Source of the DNA: Medicago truncatula
Lineage: Eukaryota > Streptophyta > Magnoliopsida > Fabales > Fabaceae
Direction: 5' to 3'
Assembly (NCBI RefSeq): GCF_003473485.1
Contig: NC_053042.1
Location: 44,603,762 to 44,667,761, forward strand
DNA length: 64,000 nucleotides
Made by a program: the position numbers and the translations under genes. The notes under the pieces were generated by a model that saw only the letters and a program-made list of their open reading frames with translations, ran no database searches and was not told the origin of the DNA. Below are positions 21,301-34,026 of the stretch, piece after piece. How positions within the stretch are numbered: the stretch's first letter is position 1; each line of letters begins with the position of its first letter.

Positions 21301-23776
21301 ATCAAAAACTAATTTGATCAGTACTAATTTCATAAATATGGTAAACAGGTAAGCCCTACAACTTGACAAAGAAAATGAATTGTACCTAATGGTAGCACCT
21401 CCCTTCCCAATTATTCCACCACAAGAACCATTAGGAACAATGAGTCTCACTTTTGTTTTTGGCTCAACATCATTGTCATCCTCGCTGTGAAGCTAATCAT
21501 ATAAAGCAAATTAAGCTCAGAAACCTGCAATGCAAGACATATTTTATTCTAGTAACTAATTGAATCAATATCATAGTTATTACCTCACTGAGCAACTTTG
21601 AAAGAATGAGCTCTACAGCTCTTAGTACTTCATTGATTGCACCAGATACCATGATAATCCGATCAGTGGTTCCAGGGAAGAATTCATTATTGCGTGACAA
21701 CTGGATTCGTGCTCCAGATTGTGACTGAAAATCAGTGATTGTTGAACCACCCTTACCAATAACAGAACCAGCAGCAGAATTTGATACCAGAAACCTAACA
21801 TACGTTGGCTTTTCTACAGAATCTGAAAGTGAACATTATGTAAAAATGATCACAAAGAATCAAATATATAAAAAAATTATCAGTAGTGTTATTAATAGCG
21901 GATCGTGGAAAATATCGGATCACCAAAAATCCGCTATGGGAAATAGCGGATAGTGACGCAGGCAAATAGAGAAAGCCACAAAGCAGTTGAAATAAAGAAT
22001 TATACATAAAATAAAGCATGATGTGCACAAATAAACAGAAATTTAAAAAGTGACCGACATAAAACTTAAAATTTCAGTAGTTCAAACAACTATTAAAGCA
22101 TGATGAAGTATGAAGTGAAGAAAGAAAGTGGAGAGGCAAAAGAGTTTTAGTGATCGAGAGGTTTTCACTTTACCTAGGTCTTGGGGTTACATACGACCCC
22201 CATCTCATCACCGATTCAGCATTATTTAATTTTTAATGTTTTTAAAAATATGTGCAGCTCACATGATAGTTTTAATGTCCATTGGAGAAAAAAAATATTA
22301 AAAACAATAACTTCCCCTATGAAACAATAACCGCTATCTCCAATATGCAAAAAGCCACGGCTATTGCAGCGGCAGCGAGATCACAATAGCGTATGGGATT
22401 TCGTCGCTGTTGCTTGAAATCCCGATACATAATAGCGGTATAGCGGCGCCGTACCAATTATTTAACAACATGGATAATCGGTGTAGTTGGTAAAATAAAT
22501 CAATTTAAATTTCATAGTTTTACAAAAGCATTCTGAAAATTGCCTAAAAAAACATTCTTAAAATTATATCACTGCATTTTCCAGGAACAACGTGCTTTTG
22601 TACCCATAAAACAAAACAAAACAAAACAAAACAAAACAAATGCAGAGTTCATACATCAAATAACTGTCCTAGCAAGCAAGAAAATGACAAAGTCCTAAAT
22701 TAATCGCACAAATGTGTGAAGTGTGAAGGTTGTTCTGCCTCTCACTAACACAAAAGCTTAATAAACGTCCAAATTTGATAATTTCAAACAAGAATTCTAT
22801 AGCATGATTCTCTTTTCCATATTTTATATTTAATAACAATTTTAGCGCATATTACGAAAACAGATTATTCTTCCCTTCAATATCCAAGACAAAAAATAAA
22901 ATCGCAAGACAAATAACTCTGAACTTTTCACACCCAACTCTAAGTGTGTGTAGGTGGCTCGCCGTGATTCCCGTCAACTCACTGTGGTACCAAACTTGCG
23001 CTAAATAAATACCATATCGGATTAAACCTTAAAACCTTTTCCATCAAATATAAACGTCGCAGTGAAATTTTAATTACGTTATTAATTTCAATTCTAATTT
23101 GGTAACAGTATATAGTAAAACATAGCTTAGATTTAGTCAAATCCAAATTAACTCCAATCTTTCACAACATAAAACTTCTCTGAAAATTTCCATTTAACTG
23201 CAGTCCCTGTTTGGTTACACGTTGAAAATTTTGAACACAAATTAATGCTTATGGCCAAACTCAACAGAATAAACAAACACGCCGTAAGAAACAGGATAAA
23301 AACAAAAACAAAAACAAAAAAACAGAGTATATTTTCCTTCTCATCAATTAATTTGGCTCACGACTAGTATAGTCCAATTAAGTTAAGAAGTGAAGAAACG
23401 TACAGATTCAGAACAATTAATTCACTACAAAATCATAATGTTAATTACCAAAACTTTAAAAAATATATATATATACAGTAAAATTAAAGTAATAAACAAA
23501 ATTCAAAATATATAACAGGATAACGTTTCTACTCATATAATAAAAATAAAAATATATATTAAAATCTAAAATATACAAGAAGTAGCGAGCGAGGGAGCAT
23601 TGTGAAGAATTAGGGTTGAGAATGAAAACGTTGACCTATGTACATTACAGAGAGAGAAAACAGATCAGATCGGAAGAGATAGATATACCTTGTGAAGGTG
23701 AATCAGGAGGAGGTGAAGAAGCGTGCTTCCTCGGTCCTTCTGGAGATGACACGTAAGAAGATTCAGGAGACTCCAT
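18337..23776 (-). CDS. Three-KH-domain RNA-binding protein, BTR1-like (eight exons)
   Basis: Minus strand; coding exons 23776-23689, 21822-21584, 21492-21386, 21047-20854, 19934-19810, 18806-18711, 18622-18561 and 18430-18337, all joined in frame at GT/AG sites: 1005 bp, 334 aa, ATG at 23776, TAG at 18337. Three KH domains with intact GxxG loops: GKGG at residues 52-55 and 138-141, GRGG at 272-275. KH1 and KH2 are followed by the FPGTTDRII and [10 protein letters not shown] segments typical of poly(C)-binding/NOVA-type KH proteins. Length, N-terminus (MESPES) and order match Arabidopsis BTR1 (At5g04430), which binds tomato mosaic virus RNA and limits its multiplication; the cellular role is single-stranded RNA binding. 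Intron 1 is long (1866 bp) and contains repeat debris. No residue looks missing. Confidence 0.93.
21880..22445. repeat. Repeat debris in intron 1 of the KH gene
   Basis: Two clusters of 'agcgga / tccgctat' words, 21895-21955 and 22330-22445 (ccgctatctccaatatgcaa; aatagcggtatagcggcg), roughly inverted relative to each other. Probably one degenerate TIR element inserted in the intron; ends not defined. Confidence 0.4.
22609..22639. repeat. (AAAAC)n microsatellite
   Basis: About six units of aaaac in intron 1 of the KH gene. A shorter A/C-type run lies at 23300-23322. Confidence 0.9.
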
Positions 23777-24060
23777 TGTTGTTCTTGGACAACGACTTCA
23801 GCAACAGCAACAGCAACAATAAGAAACCTAATTCTCACTCCTTTGTTTGAGAGAGAGAGAGAGATAGAGAGAAGGAAAATTGACAGTTAATTCAGAGAGA
23901 GAAAGTTACATAGTAGTAATGGCGAAAAGTGTTAAAGAGTGAGAGAAAAAGTGAATACGGCGGAATGAGAAGAAGAGAAGAGAAGAAGAAGTTGGTGCTG
24001 CGGTTTTTGTTTTGTTTTGTTTCTGTAATACCCACCGCAACGTCACGTTTTGTTTTGTTT
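23777..24060 (-). promoter_or_regulatory. 5' leader and proximal promoter of the KH gene
   Basis: Upstream on the minus strand lies a CT-rich leader: on the plus strand a GA tract at 23846-23875, more GA at 23895-23910 and 23968-23990. Such CT tracts are typical of 5' leaders of broadly expressed plant genes. No clear TATA box. Confidence 0.5.
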
Positions 24061-25403
24061 ATCTATCGATAATCGATAATATGCTGCTGCGTTGTGTGTG
24101 AGGTGTCAATGTGTGTGTGCGTGTGTGTTTCTCTTTCTCACGTCCCGACCCACTGAAATGAATCGCAATTTTACCTTATTGCCTTACTACGGAAGAAACA
24201 GATATTATCATCACCGTCAATTCAATTCTACTGCTGTGATGTTTATGTAGTACCGTAAATTGAATTATTGAAACTATTTTTTATTTTACAGAAGAAAAGT
24301 CAAATTCTAGAAATTATGATTTCATTCGTTATTTCGGGTAATAATGCAATGATAAATAGACCGGGTTTGTGTGCTGGTTGGTGGCCCCTATTGTCAAGGT
24401 GGCATCTGAATCGTTTAATTAAGATTAGATGATTTAGATTATAAGTTTGAAACTTATATTTAAGAAAATTTTAAATTTAAATATAAAATTTGTATCATTC
24501 AATCTTCATCCATTAGATGAGTTTGACAGGGTTATAATATTACATCAAAACAAAACTTTTTTATAAAATGTCAAAATAAAGCTTTTTAATAATAGCGTTC
24601 AATATTTTTCCACTTTTCCATTTATTTTAGGTACAATTTTAAAATACTAAAAAAAATAATAGCTTTCAATATTAATGATATAATAATCTTTGAAAAAAAA
24701 TAATAATATAATAATCATATTTTTTTTGTCATATAGTTTAATGACTAATTACGCGCTTTAAGTGTGGAAACGAAAATATTACAACAAAATTCATGCAACC
24801 ACCAACTAAACTGCACTCACAAGATGACAATAATAAAATTTTGATTTTTACTATGAGTATAAGTATCCTCAAAAAATCTTTTCAAACCATAAAAAGTCAT
24901 TGAACGCATTAAAATCATGTACCAAATTCAATTTATTTTTAGATGTTTTGTCAAAAAAAGTCATTTTTAAATGTAATTTTGCTATAAATCAATAGACAGA
25001 TTCTTCTTAAAAAGTAGTGGTATTTTTTTCACTTTTTAACTCAGTCTCTCAAGATATAGATTCGATCTTCCGCCTTTGACGTTGGAAAGCTACTTTGTCG
25101 TATGAGTCAATGTCATATGTCGGGATCAAAAGAACCCAAAATATAAACTTTCCCTTTTTCTCTTTGTTGGTGTTGATTGAGCAAGGATTTAGTTGAGATT
25201 TGGTTGATATTCTCGATTATGATTCCCTTTTCTTCAAACGATTGACATTGAAGGAGGAACTTTGCCCATCAATAGCAGTTTTCCTAACTCTTGAGTGGAG
25301 TGTTTGGTACAATTGTTTTGAGGTTTTTTTTGACATATATACTAAAAAAATATAAACAAAGTTGAAAATATAAACAATGGTATATCTATTTCCTTTATGA
25401 AAA

Positions 25404-25465
<62 letters not shown>

Positions 25466-26612
25466 TATAAATTTCATTTCATTTTTTTCATTCCTATTAT
25501 AGTATTGACGCGATTTTTAGTGATCGGACTAACACAACTTAAAATAGAAGAAATGAGAAATCGAATGTTTGAATTAAAGCCTCCATTTATCGATATCTCC
25601 GTAGCTATCAACTAAGTTGTACTTATATTTGATTATTAATGCAATTTTGATCCTTGTGTTTTTATTAAACCTGTATCTCAAATGAATTATTAAACATAGA
25701 ATATGGTGTATCTCAACTGTATTATTAAACAAAATTAATTGTAAATACATTGGATACAACTACATAAGAGAGATTTTTCGTTACAAAATTAGTTCAATCT
25801 TTTAAAACATATTTTCTATCTCTTCTTAAAAAAATATATTTTTTGAGAAGCTGTAACAAATGGATGCAACACTCTTAAAAGTGATTTTTTTTTTTAAGTT
25901 ATTTTTTTCTTAAAAAATCTATAACTAACGCCCTTTATGTTGTATCTATTTGCATCGACAACAATCAGTAGTTTCACATTTTCTTCAATTATATGTCTAC
26001 ATGACCATTCTTGAAGGTGTATCTTATGCTAAACAGCGACAAGGTGTGGAAATTGTGAGAGAGCTTGTATGGCCTCAAACAAGTAAGTTGAAAGTGGTAT
26101 GAGAATTGAGAAACATGATGAAGATCAAGTTCAGACCATTGTCTCTTCACCTTGAAGCATGATGACGATTTTACAACACTTTCGGTGTATGTAGACCATA
26201 TATTACATTTATCACACAAAAACTTGTCCAATTTTACATGCTCCCGTCATTACTGACTTCGATACAACTTGTAGAGTGGTTAGATATCCCAAATAAAACC
26301 TTGGTTGTGGTCTCTTATTTCCAAGAAGTTCAAAAGTCCAAATTTTTTGTTATGATGGTGCTAATTAGGAAGGATTGTTTGGCACACATAAATCCACTTC
26401 AGGTTTTAGCTCATTCTTAGGACCCTCACTCAATTTTTGTCGTGCTAGGAAGAAACAAACAATCTCTCTTTTTTTCTTTCCCTCAGAGCATAATAGCATC
26501 AACTTCCACATCTAGTTATGCATTGAAATGAATTTTTCACTATGCATTGAAATCACTTTTTTACTTGATGCATGATTTAAATGCAAGTAGAAATGGCTTC
26601 ATTGAATAACAA
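24061..26612. other. Intergenic
   Basis: No supported gene. 25989-26420 contains short open frames on both strands (one with a CDKC pair) and a minus-strand run broken by stops; I recognise no family and treat it as debris. A (TA)n run lies inside. Confidence 0.4.
25408..25462. repeat. (TA)n microsatellite
   Basis: About 27 units of TA, nearly uninterrupted. Confidence 0.95.
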
Positions 26613-28135
26613 ATATATTGAAATATAATATTAAAAAATAAAAGAAAAGGTTCCCAACGTGAATTGAAGAGAGATGCTTGTGAAATAAGTTGTCGATAAG
26701 TAGTTTTTTGAAGTAGCATTCAACAACTTTTGGCCAAAGCTCATTCTATTCAATTTTATACATTAAAAAAAGTCCATTTTTTAGTAAGTACTTAATTGAT
26801 ATTATACTTGGCCTAACTTCTCCTTAAAAATGTAGAGAAGTTGAAAAAAACTGGGTCAAACGGTATCTTAATCTCTCACAACGGCAGTGTAGAAGCAACT
26901 GAATTTGGGAGAAAAAAATTAGAAAATAGTTAAAAATAAAAAAATTGAAAAATAGTCAAAAGTTTTAAAAATATGAAAATTAGAAAATAGTTAAAAAAAA
27001 TCGGTGAGGTAGCACTCAACCAAGCAAAAAAAAATTATATGCATTAACGTAACAAAAAACAGACAGACGAACATAAAATATTACTTTAAACGTTAATGTG
27101 TGTGTGTATTCGCGAGGTTGAAGAAAGGAAATAAAAATATTTGATATAATTAAATGACAGCGTGAATAAAAATGTTTGTGAGGTTGTGATGATTAAGCAA
27201 TATTGAAATTAAATATATAAGTGATAAAAAGATAATAAAATTCTTTTGAAAAAAAAGATAATAAAATTAAATCTAACAGTTCAAAAAATAAAATAAAATA
27301 AAGTTAAATGAAAAGAAAACATATTGAAATATAATATTAAAAAATAAAAGAAAAGGTTCTTAGCATGAGTTGAAAAGAGGTGCTTATGAAATATATTGTC
27401 TAGAAGTAGTTTTTTAAAGTAGCATTCAAGAACTTTTGGCCAAAGCTCATTCCATTCAATTTTATGAATTAAAAAAAGTTCCCTTTCTAATAAGTACTTA
27501 ATTGATATTGTGTTTGACCTAACTGCTCCTTAAAAATGTAGAGAAGTAAAAAAAAAAACCGGGTCAAACGGTATCTTAATCTCCCACAACGGCAGTGTAG
27601 AAGCAACTGAATTTGGAAGAAAAAATTGGAAAATAGTTAAAAGTTTTTAAAAATATAAAAATTGGAAAATAGTTAAAAAAATCGGTGAGGTAGCACTCAA
27701 CCAAGCAACACTAAAAAAAATTATATGCATGAGCGTAAAAAAACACAGACAAACGGACATAAAATATTACTCTAAACGTTAATGTATGTGTGTAAATATT
27801 TGCGAGGTTGAATAAAGGAAATAAAAGTATTTGGTATCACTAAATGACAGTCTGAATAAAAATATTTGGGAGGTTGTGATGATTAAACAATATTGAAATT
27901 AAAATAATTGATAGTGTGTTTGACCTAACTTCTCCTTAAAAATGTAGAGAAGTTGGAAAAAAAACCGGGTCAAACAATATCTTAATCTCCCACAACGACA
28001 ATGTAGAAGCAACTGAATTTAGATGAAAAAATTAAAAAATAGTTAAAAAAAATAAAAATTGAAAAATAGTTATTAAAAATATAAAAATTACAAAAGTTAT
28101 TAAAAATATAAAAATTATAAAATAATTTAAAAAAT
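26613..28135. repeat. Three-copy direct repeat leading into the H2B promoter
   Basis: Copy 1 (26613-27315) and copy 2 (27320-27895) align along most of their length (attgaaatataatattaaaa; ttttggccaaagctcattc; gggtcaaacggtatcttaat; gcagtgtagaagcaactgaa). Copy 3 starts at about 27905 and carries only the segment from ttgata.tgtgtttgacctaa onward, ending in ...aaaaaatggtgagg at 28143 where the H2B promoter begins. Offsets are about 700 and 407 bp. No coding capacity. Confidence 0.85.
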
Positions 28136-28176
28136 GGTGAGGGGCAAAATGGGAAATGCACCCTAAATGTAGCATC

Positions 28177-28184
28177 CACGTCAC
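28177..28184 (+). promoter_or_regulatory. Histone hexamer element (CCACGTCA)
   Basis: CCACGTCA about 170 bp before the H2B ATG. ACGTCA is the hexamer element of plant histone promoters, linked to S-phase expression and bound by bZIP factors of the HBP-1 type. No perfect octamer CGCGGATC was seen. Confidence 0.7.
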
Positions 28185-28203
28185 CTATCCGCTAATTCTA
28201 AAA

Positions 28204-28245
28204 CCAACCAATCAGAGACCATTAACCATTTCTATATAAACCATT
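28204..28245 (+). promoter_or_regulatory. CCAAT box and TATA box of H2B
   Basis: accaaccaatcag at 28204 supplies a CCAAT box; ctatataaacc at about 28232 supplies a TATA box, some 110 bp before the ATG. With the hexamer upstream this is a normal compact histone promoter. Confidence 0.75.
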
Positions 28246-28347
28246 CCACACCCAAATGCAAAATCACAATTTAAAACACTATAATCTCTCTCGCTCTCTG
28301 TAAAACTCTCTCGTTTTCAATTTCAGCTTTTCAGCTTTCGATCATCA

Positions 28348-28761
28348 ATGGCACCAAAGGGAGAGAAGAAGCCCGCTGAGAAGAAGCCAGCAGAAAAAGC
28401 TCCCGCAGAGAAAACCAAAGCGGAGAAGAAGATCCCAAAGGAAGCTTCCTCTGCCGACAAGAAGAAAAAGAGAAACAAGAAGAGCGTAGAAACCTACAAG
28501 ATCTACATCTTCAAGGTTCTCAAGCAGGTTCATCCTGACATTGGAATCTCCAGCAAGGCTATGGGGATCATGAACAGTTTCATCAATGACATCTTTGAGA
28601 AGCTCGCTCAGGAATCATCCAGACTCGCTCGCTACAACAAGAAACCTACCATCACCTCTCGTGAGATTCAGACTGCTGTTCGTCTCGTTCTTCCCGGCGA
28701 ACTTGCCAAGCACGCTGTCTCCGAGGGAACCAAAGCAGTCACTAAATTTACAAGCTCTTGA
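28348..28761 (+). CDS. Histone H2B
   Basis: 137 aa, one exon, ATG in good context (tcaATGgc). The N-terminal tail (residues 1-45) is a Lys/Ala/Glu/Pro repeat ([20 protein letters not shown]) ending in KKKKRNKKS; the histone fold follows: [20 protein letters not shown], then [40 protein letters not shown] and the C-terminal helix ending AVTKFTSS, with the lysine that is monoubiquitinated in plants. Length and sequence are standard for plant H2B; no change in the core. Intronless, as is usual for replication-dependent plant histones, which are polyadenylated. Core nucleosome component. The codon use is richer in C/G than the surroundings, as expected for a highly expressed gene. Confidence 0.97.
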   Translation: MAPKGEKKPAEKKPAEKAPAEKTKAEKKIPKEASSADKKKKRNKKSVETYKIYIFKVLKQVHPDIGISSKAMGIMNSFINDIFEKLAQESSRLARYNKKPTITSREIQTAVRLVLPGELAKHAVSEGTKAVTKFTSS

Positions 28762-28783
28762 ATTTATACATTTCTCCAATTAA

Positions 28784-31700
28784 TATAATTTAGGGAACCC
28801 AATCGTTTTGATGTCACATAGAATCAACTCTATAATGAAATTTTATTTTGCTCTAAACACCTTGCAATATTTTTTAGGTTTTTTATTGTTTATGCTTTTA
28901 TTTTAATTTCAATTGATTCAAACTGTTACCGACAACTCAGAACTGCTTCAACATTTGATTCTGAATATTTTGAGTTTCTCGACAAATTAAGATGCTAGTT
29001 TATGTATGCTTACAATTGCGTTTCATTCAATACTCAATATTTTACATAAACTATTATCTGTCTTATTGCATTTGTCAAGAATACCTGATCTAATTCCTTT
29101 CGGTGGCTGTAAATGTTTATGTTGTTTGACAACAGAAACACTCAATGTATTTTGATGTTGATTTATTGTTTATCATCTGATGTAGAATGTGTTTGAGTAA
29201 AACAATTAGTACTATTATTTTCTGTTTTGTACAACCATAGCTGTTAAGTGATTAAGCCGGATTCAGGTTTGGGTTTATTCTCTTTACAAAGCTCCAATTT
29301 GTCAAAGTATGCAAACCCAAGTTGACACATCCAATACAAATGCATGGCAAATTGCACCGAGTTCTGTGTCTGCTTACATGAGGGAGAGTGCTATAGCCTA
29401 TAAGCATGTATGTATCCTCTCTAAGCCTACCAGTCTTTGTTGTTTTGTATTCTGGTGTCATGTGCTTTCATTCTTTTAGGGCGTTGTTTTCTTTTGTGAT
29501 AGCAATAGGACCACGACAGGAACTATAATGTTGATAATCTTTTAATTATATTGAGTTTAATCTATAGGTTTCAAGGTTGGGCAAATTGCTTGAAGTTCTA
29601 AAATGCTGGCTACTTTTCGATGGAATTGAAGATTAAACCACTGTGGTTTTACTTTGTACTGTGTTGAATAAGAATTGGGCTATTGTTGATTCACTCTAAG
29701 TCTAAACCATAGAGTGGACAATGTGATATTCAAAGAGGGTTGTATACCTTGCCGCATAGATATGTTTTTAATTGTCATTAGAAGCACAAGGGCCTTTGTT
29801 TCTGTTTCATACAATTCATTCAATTTGGATATGCGCACTGATGAGTGAAGACTAGTGAAAATTTACTTTAGGACTATTAAAATTCTGCTCATTGTTTCCA
29901 ATACCAATACCATGTTCTTTACTCGATACTTTGGCGTTTGAAAGTTTACATGAAATTTGTTTTTAATTTTGAAGTTCATTGGATGTTTAACCTCCAAGTT
30001 TGTGGTTGACAAAACATTTATCAACTTATGCAGTGATCTTGAAGGATTTAGAGAGTAGATTTTAAGAATAAATGAGGGTAGTAACGTGGTACGTTAAATA
30101 ACATCGCCAGCATAGCACATGCTACACAGTTTGATGTATCCATGAATTCTACATTTGAGTTCATTGTTCAATATCAGGGCTAACAGGATGATGGACTTGG
30201 TTGCACAGCGTGTGTTGAAATCTTAAGTTTGTCTGGCTTGGCATTCCTGTCACTATTATTTCTAATTCAGACTAAATTGTTATGATTTTGTTCAATGATA
30301 TATATTGGCTTCATGGCTTGGCATTCCTGTCGCTATTATTTCTTATATTTCATTCCATTGTCGTTTGAGCAGTTGACTGGGACCTGTTTCATAACTTTGG
30401 TTGATGTGTTATCAATTGGCACTTGGTTGAAACTTTTTTAAGGTTTACTATTTTACTTCTCAGTTTTAATTACAAATAAAATGAAATGGAACTTGTGAGA
30501 CAGTATTTGAAACTGTTGTAATTAAGAGGTCAATGATTTGGGCCAAGGGATCGGCTGCAAATGAATGTAAAACTATGAAATCTATAATACATTTGTCTAT
30601 TTTTTGGACCTTGCCATGACTTTATGCCACCAGGTACTGTCTGTTCATTGCTTGAGCTTGAACTCTCACATGTGGAAGCTTTAGAACACTAGGTAGTCCA
30701 TTTAGAAGAAGTCCCAACGTAATCCGTAGAGTTGTAAATATTTGATCAGAAGGCAGGACTGTTTACAATAATTCCGCAGACATTGAACCTTTTTTGGACC
30801 TTGTCATTGTCATAGTGGAAGTTAACCGTAGTGAACTACTTTTTTAACTTGTGTTCTCAATTTTTGTTTTTTCCTAATCAACAGTAAGATCAATTGAGAA
30901 TGCAGTACCGAGAAAGTTGCACGGAACTTCTTAGGGAAAGTTGGTTGAATTTAGCTTAATATAGTTTGGACATTTGGAAAGACTAACAATAGTACTGAGA
31001 TTTAATTCTATATGGCCTTTCTAAGTATTTGATTTTTGTCAAAAAACAATATTTGCCTTTAAACTAAATTGTCAATCTTTATTTAGTGAGAAAATGCTTT
31101 TGTTACAGTGGTTTTCCCTATCTTTTGGTTCTTTGTAATCACAGCTATGATTGGTTTGTTGGATTGATTGTGGTTTACGCTTTATGGTTCAACAATTGAA
31201 CTGTTTGCTGTACATAATTTGTTCTAATTTAGATAATGATTCTACAGCTTTGTTTCTAGGTTTATGCTACATTTTGACATAGAGGGGTCTTTCTATAGTA
31301 TTCAGTATTAGTTATGTGGTCTTCTATTCAGTTTGGTGCTTGTTTTTAGCCTTTCCTGTTTTATGCCTTGTCCTACTTTGCGACTCTTGTATTTTTTTTT
31401 CCCTCCTGTTTCAGGCGTGTGTTATTTTATTTCTTCTCATTGTTCTGAACTGTGTTATAGAGGTTCACTCCTTGTGTGATGATGTGTCCCTGCTAGTTTT
31501 TATTTGTTGATCAATAAAATTTAGCTTATAAAAAAGTAAAATAGATAATGATTGATTTTTCGAAAATTTGATTTGTTTGCATAAAACATCAATTTTTTAT
31601 GTAAGACGATGAAGAAGGATAATTGTTACAAAACATCATTCATAGCTAATAAAATAGTTATTAGCTCTCTTGTCTTTTTGACAACCAAGAGAGAGACAAG

Positions 31701-32157
31701 GTTACTAGGACTTTTGGATCTTTTTAAATGAAAGAAATATAAGATGTAAAAAATAAGAAGATCTTGACTCCTTTAACATGGTCGCGTGTAAATTACAAAC
31801 AATATTTTTATAATTTTTCTATTAAAATTATAGATATAAATAATATATATTTTGCACTTCCATATTGTAACATACTATAATTATCCTTTTCAATGATACA
31901 ACAATATAACAAATATAAAATCTTTCAAAAAAAAATATAACAATTCTTTTTTTAATGATATCAACAAAATAACATTCTTACAGTTAAATTTGTTTAAAGT
32001 ATAATTAAAATGAGAAAAAGTCAGCCCAAAACAACATATTTCTTTACATATAGTATAGATTATATGAATTTTTAATAAATAATTTTTATTTTTCAATAAA
32101 AAGTTCATACTTTTAGTTGCTCTAACATGTGCAATATTGCACATATTATTTTTCATG
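28784..32157. other. H2B downstream region, no further gene supported
   Basis: About 3.4 kb of T-rich sequence without a recognisable coding frame. From about 29970 to 30650 it is colinear with a diverged copy at 43325-43890 plus 45461-45500 (shared landmarks: ttgaagttcattgg; acttggttg; ctttggttga; ccttggaccttg / gccacca). 30225-30350 contains a short repeat of ggcttggcattcctgtc. A short hydrophobic open frame at 31316-31510 is not convincing. Confidence 0.45.
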
Positions 32158-32162
32158 TGTGT

Positions 32163-32741
32163 CCCGCGGTCTTTCCGGTTTGGTATCAGATCTCTAGGTG
32201 GTTGGGTTGAGAGTTTGTGTGCCTCCTAAGTCTTGCGCAACATTTCCTTGCTTTCACGGGCCTAGGGGGTAAGATAGTTAGATTAGGTCTTCTTTTAGTT
32301 TGGCATGATGTTATTTAGACGTCTCAGAACGACCTTATTTTCCCTGGTGACGCTCTCCGTGAGGAGCCTGTGGTGGATAGAGTGAAACTCTTGGCTTGAA
32401 AGTTGTTCCTAGCTAAGTGCATTGCTAGTTCTTGCTCTTTTCATGAGTGGGAGGTGCAGCTCGTCCTTTGCTGGCATCGGTAGGGTTTTGGTGGTGGTTT
32501 TCCTCGGTTCTCAGGGAGGTTGGGTGGGGGTTTTTGCCTCCTCCCTTATGGCCGGCTTATGGGATTGTTTCTTTGCTTTTATTTTTCTGTTCAGGCAAGT
32601 GTTTTGTCCGGTGGTGGCTGCTGTAGTTTTGTTTTCTTTCTTTGTTGTATTTTCTCCTTTTGATGTTGGGGTTGCCTTTGGGGGTTTGATCCTTTGGTGG
32701 TTCTCAGGGTGTCTTTTAACGGCCCTTTTGATGTATTTGTA

Positions 32742-32794
<53 letters not shown>

Positions 32795-32800
32795 CCATTA
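32163..32800 (+). mobile_element. LINE (L1-type) 3' end remnant
   Basis: The plus frame over 32163-32458 reads like the C-terminal (zf-RVT and beyond) part of plant LINE ORF2: FPVWYQISRWLG, then LVWHDVI.TSQNDLIFPGDA, VDRVKLLA.K and SFHEWEVQLVLCW. In-frame stops interrupt it, and three of them fall where Trp is expected (TGG to TGA or TAG). The region to about 32745 would be the 3' untranslated part, ending in a TA microsatellite. Only the end of the element remains, as is usual for 5'-truncated LINEs; the upstream part is missing or unrecognisable. Confidence 0.75.
32748..32790. repeat. (TA)n microsatellite
   Basis: About 21 units of TA at the 3' end of the LINE remnant, perhaps grown from its tail. 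Confidence 0.9.
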
Positions 32801-32924
32801 AAAAAAAGACAAATCCGTTAGATATTTACGATGATATTATATAAAATAATGCCATGGTGTACATAGATATTTACATTTATAACTTTTTATTTTGGTCTAT
32901 GTCCCCAAGTTCTTTGTACTTTTT

Positions 32925-33055
32925 TTGTCAAATAATCTAGTGGCTAAAAACTCTCTTTTGTTATTATGGTGAATACATGAAGTTTTCAGGATTTGAATCA
33001 AGACCCCTACATATATAATGCAATGTCTCTATCAACTGAACTAAGCTCACGAAAA
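32925..33055 (-). repeat. tRNA-derived SINE copy
   Basis: On the plus strand: aatctagtggctaaaa at the left, a degenerate B-box (caggatttgaatcaagaccc) and ccctacatatataatgca, then the A-box complement near caactgaactaagctcac. This is the same family as 47463-47583, in the same orientation, more diverged. Confidence 0.65.
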
Positions 33056-33180
33056 CATATGTTTCTCTTTTTATTTTAACTACTATTTAATTTATAAGAA
33101 AGAAGATATGATTGAGCCTTCTTATAAACATGTCGCAGTCAATCGCTACACACATGTCAATACACAACTTTAATCAATAA

Positions 33181-33370
33181 TATCATTAATTTTAAATAAT
33201 AAAAAATTATAAAAATTTGATATTTTAAAAATATTCATCGAGACAAATCAAACAACATCTTACATGCTAACATTTGTATTATATATTAGTTAAAAAAATA
33301 TGGTCAAAGTAAGTTATGTGATTAATGCACATTGTAAAATTACGACATATATTTTGAAATGGAGAGAGTA
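33181..33370. mobile_element. Decayed Stowaway-type MITE (family of 4632)
   Basis: Shares with the 4632 element a long internal run (gagacaaatcaaacaacatc, ttacatgctaa, ttagttaaaaa, tggtcaaagtaa, aatgcacattgtaaaa) and a right end (ttttgaaatggagagagta) with two changes. The left TIR is no longer recognisable. Confidence 0.75.
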
Positions 33371-34026
33371 CATGTTTGTATGTATGTATCTAGATATATA
33401 TATATATATGCGTGTCAATAATTTAAAAATATAATACAACAAATTGAATTGTGACTCAAAAGCAAACAAAAATATAATTAACTAAATAAAGAAACAATAC
33501 TTTTTTGACAGAATAATACTTTTGATTTAAGTAATAATAGAAAATAATAAATATATTAAAAGAAACATAGTAAAATAAACCAAAATTTTTAATCACATAA
33601 ATGCAAATTTAAAATGAACAACTGTGATGAAATGGAAATTTAGAAGCAAAAAAATTGTAATATGTAACAAAGAAACAAAATTCTTCTTAAAAAAAAAAAA
33701 ATTCTAATAATAAACGAGTTAAGATCTTTTCTATTTGCTAAAAGAAACATTGTCGAGTCACCCTTTCAAAAAAAAAAATCGTCTAGTTATGCCGATCCAT
33801 CTTGTACTTAGCACATGTCAATACACTAGTTCTAATTTAATTAGTTTATAAACAAACAAAATTAAAATTAAAAATTTTACAATCGAAAATGAGATGTTAT
33901 AGACTTAAAACATATAATTATTTTAAAGATACAAATAAAATATATCTACAAAATAAAGCATACATTTAAAGGAAATATTCTTTTAAAAAGATTTATCTTT
34001 TTGTTTTTAGAAAATTAAAATTAAAT
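33371..34026. other. Intergenic
   Basis: Very A/T-rich; no gene or defined repeat. Confidence 0.4.

Noticed and set aside
25217..25477. Frame with long Tyr-Ile repeats
   Set aside because: Translation of the (TA)n microsatellite; the same applies to 32422-32844 and its antisense, which are LINE 3' UTR plus TA repeat.
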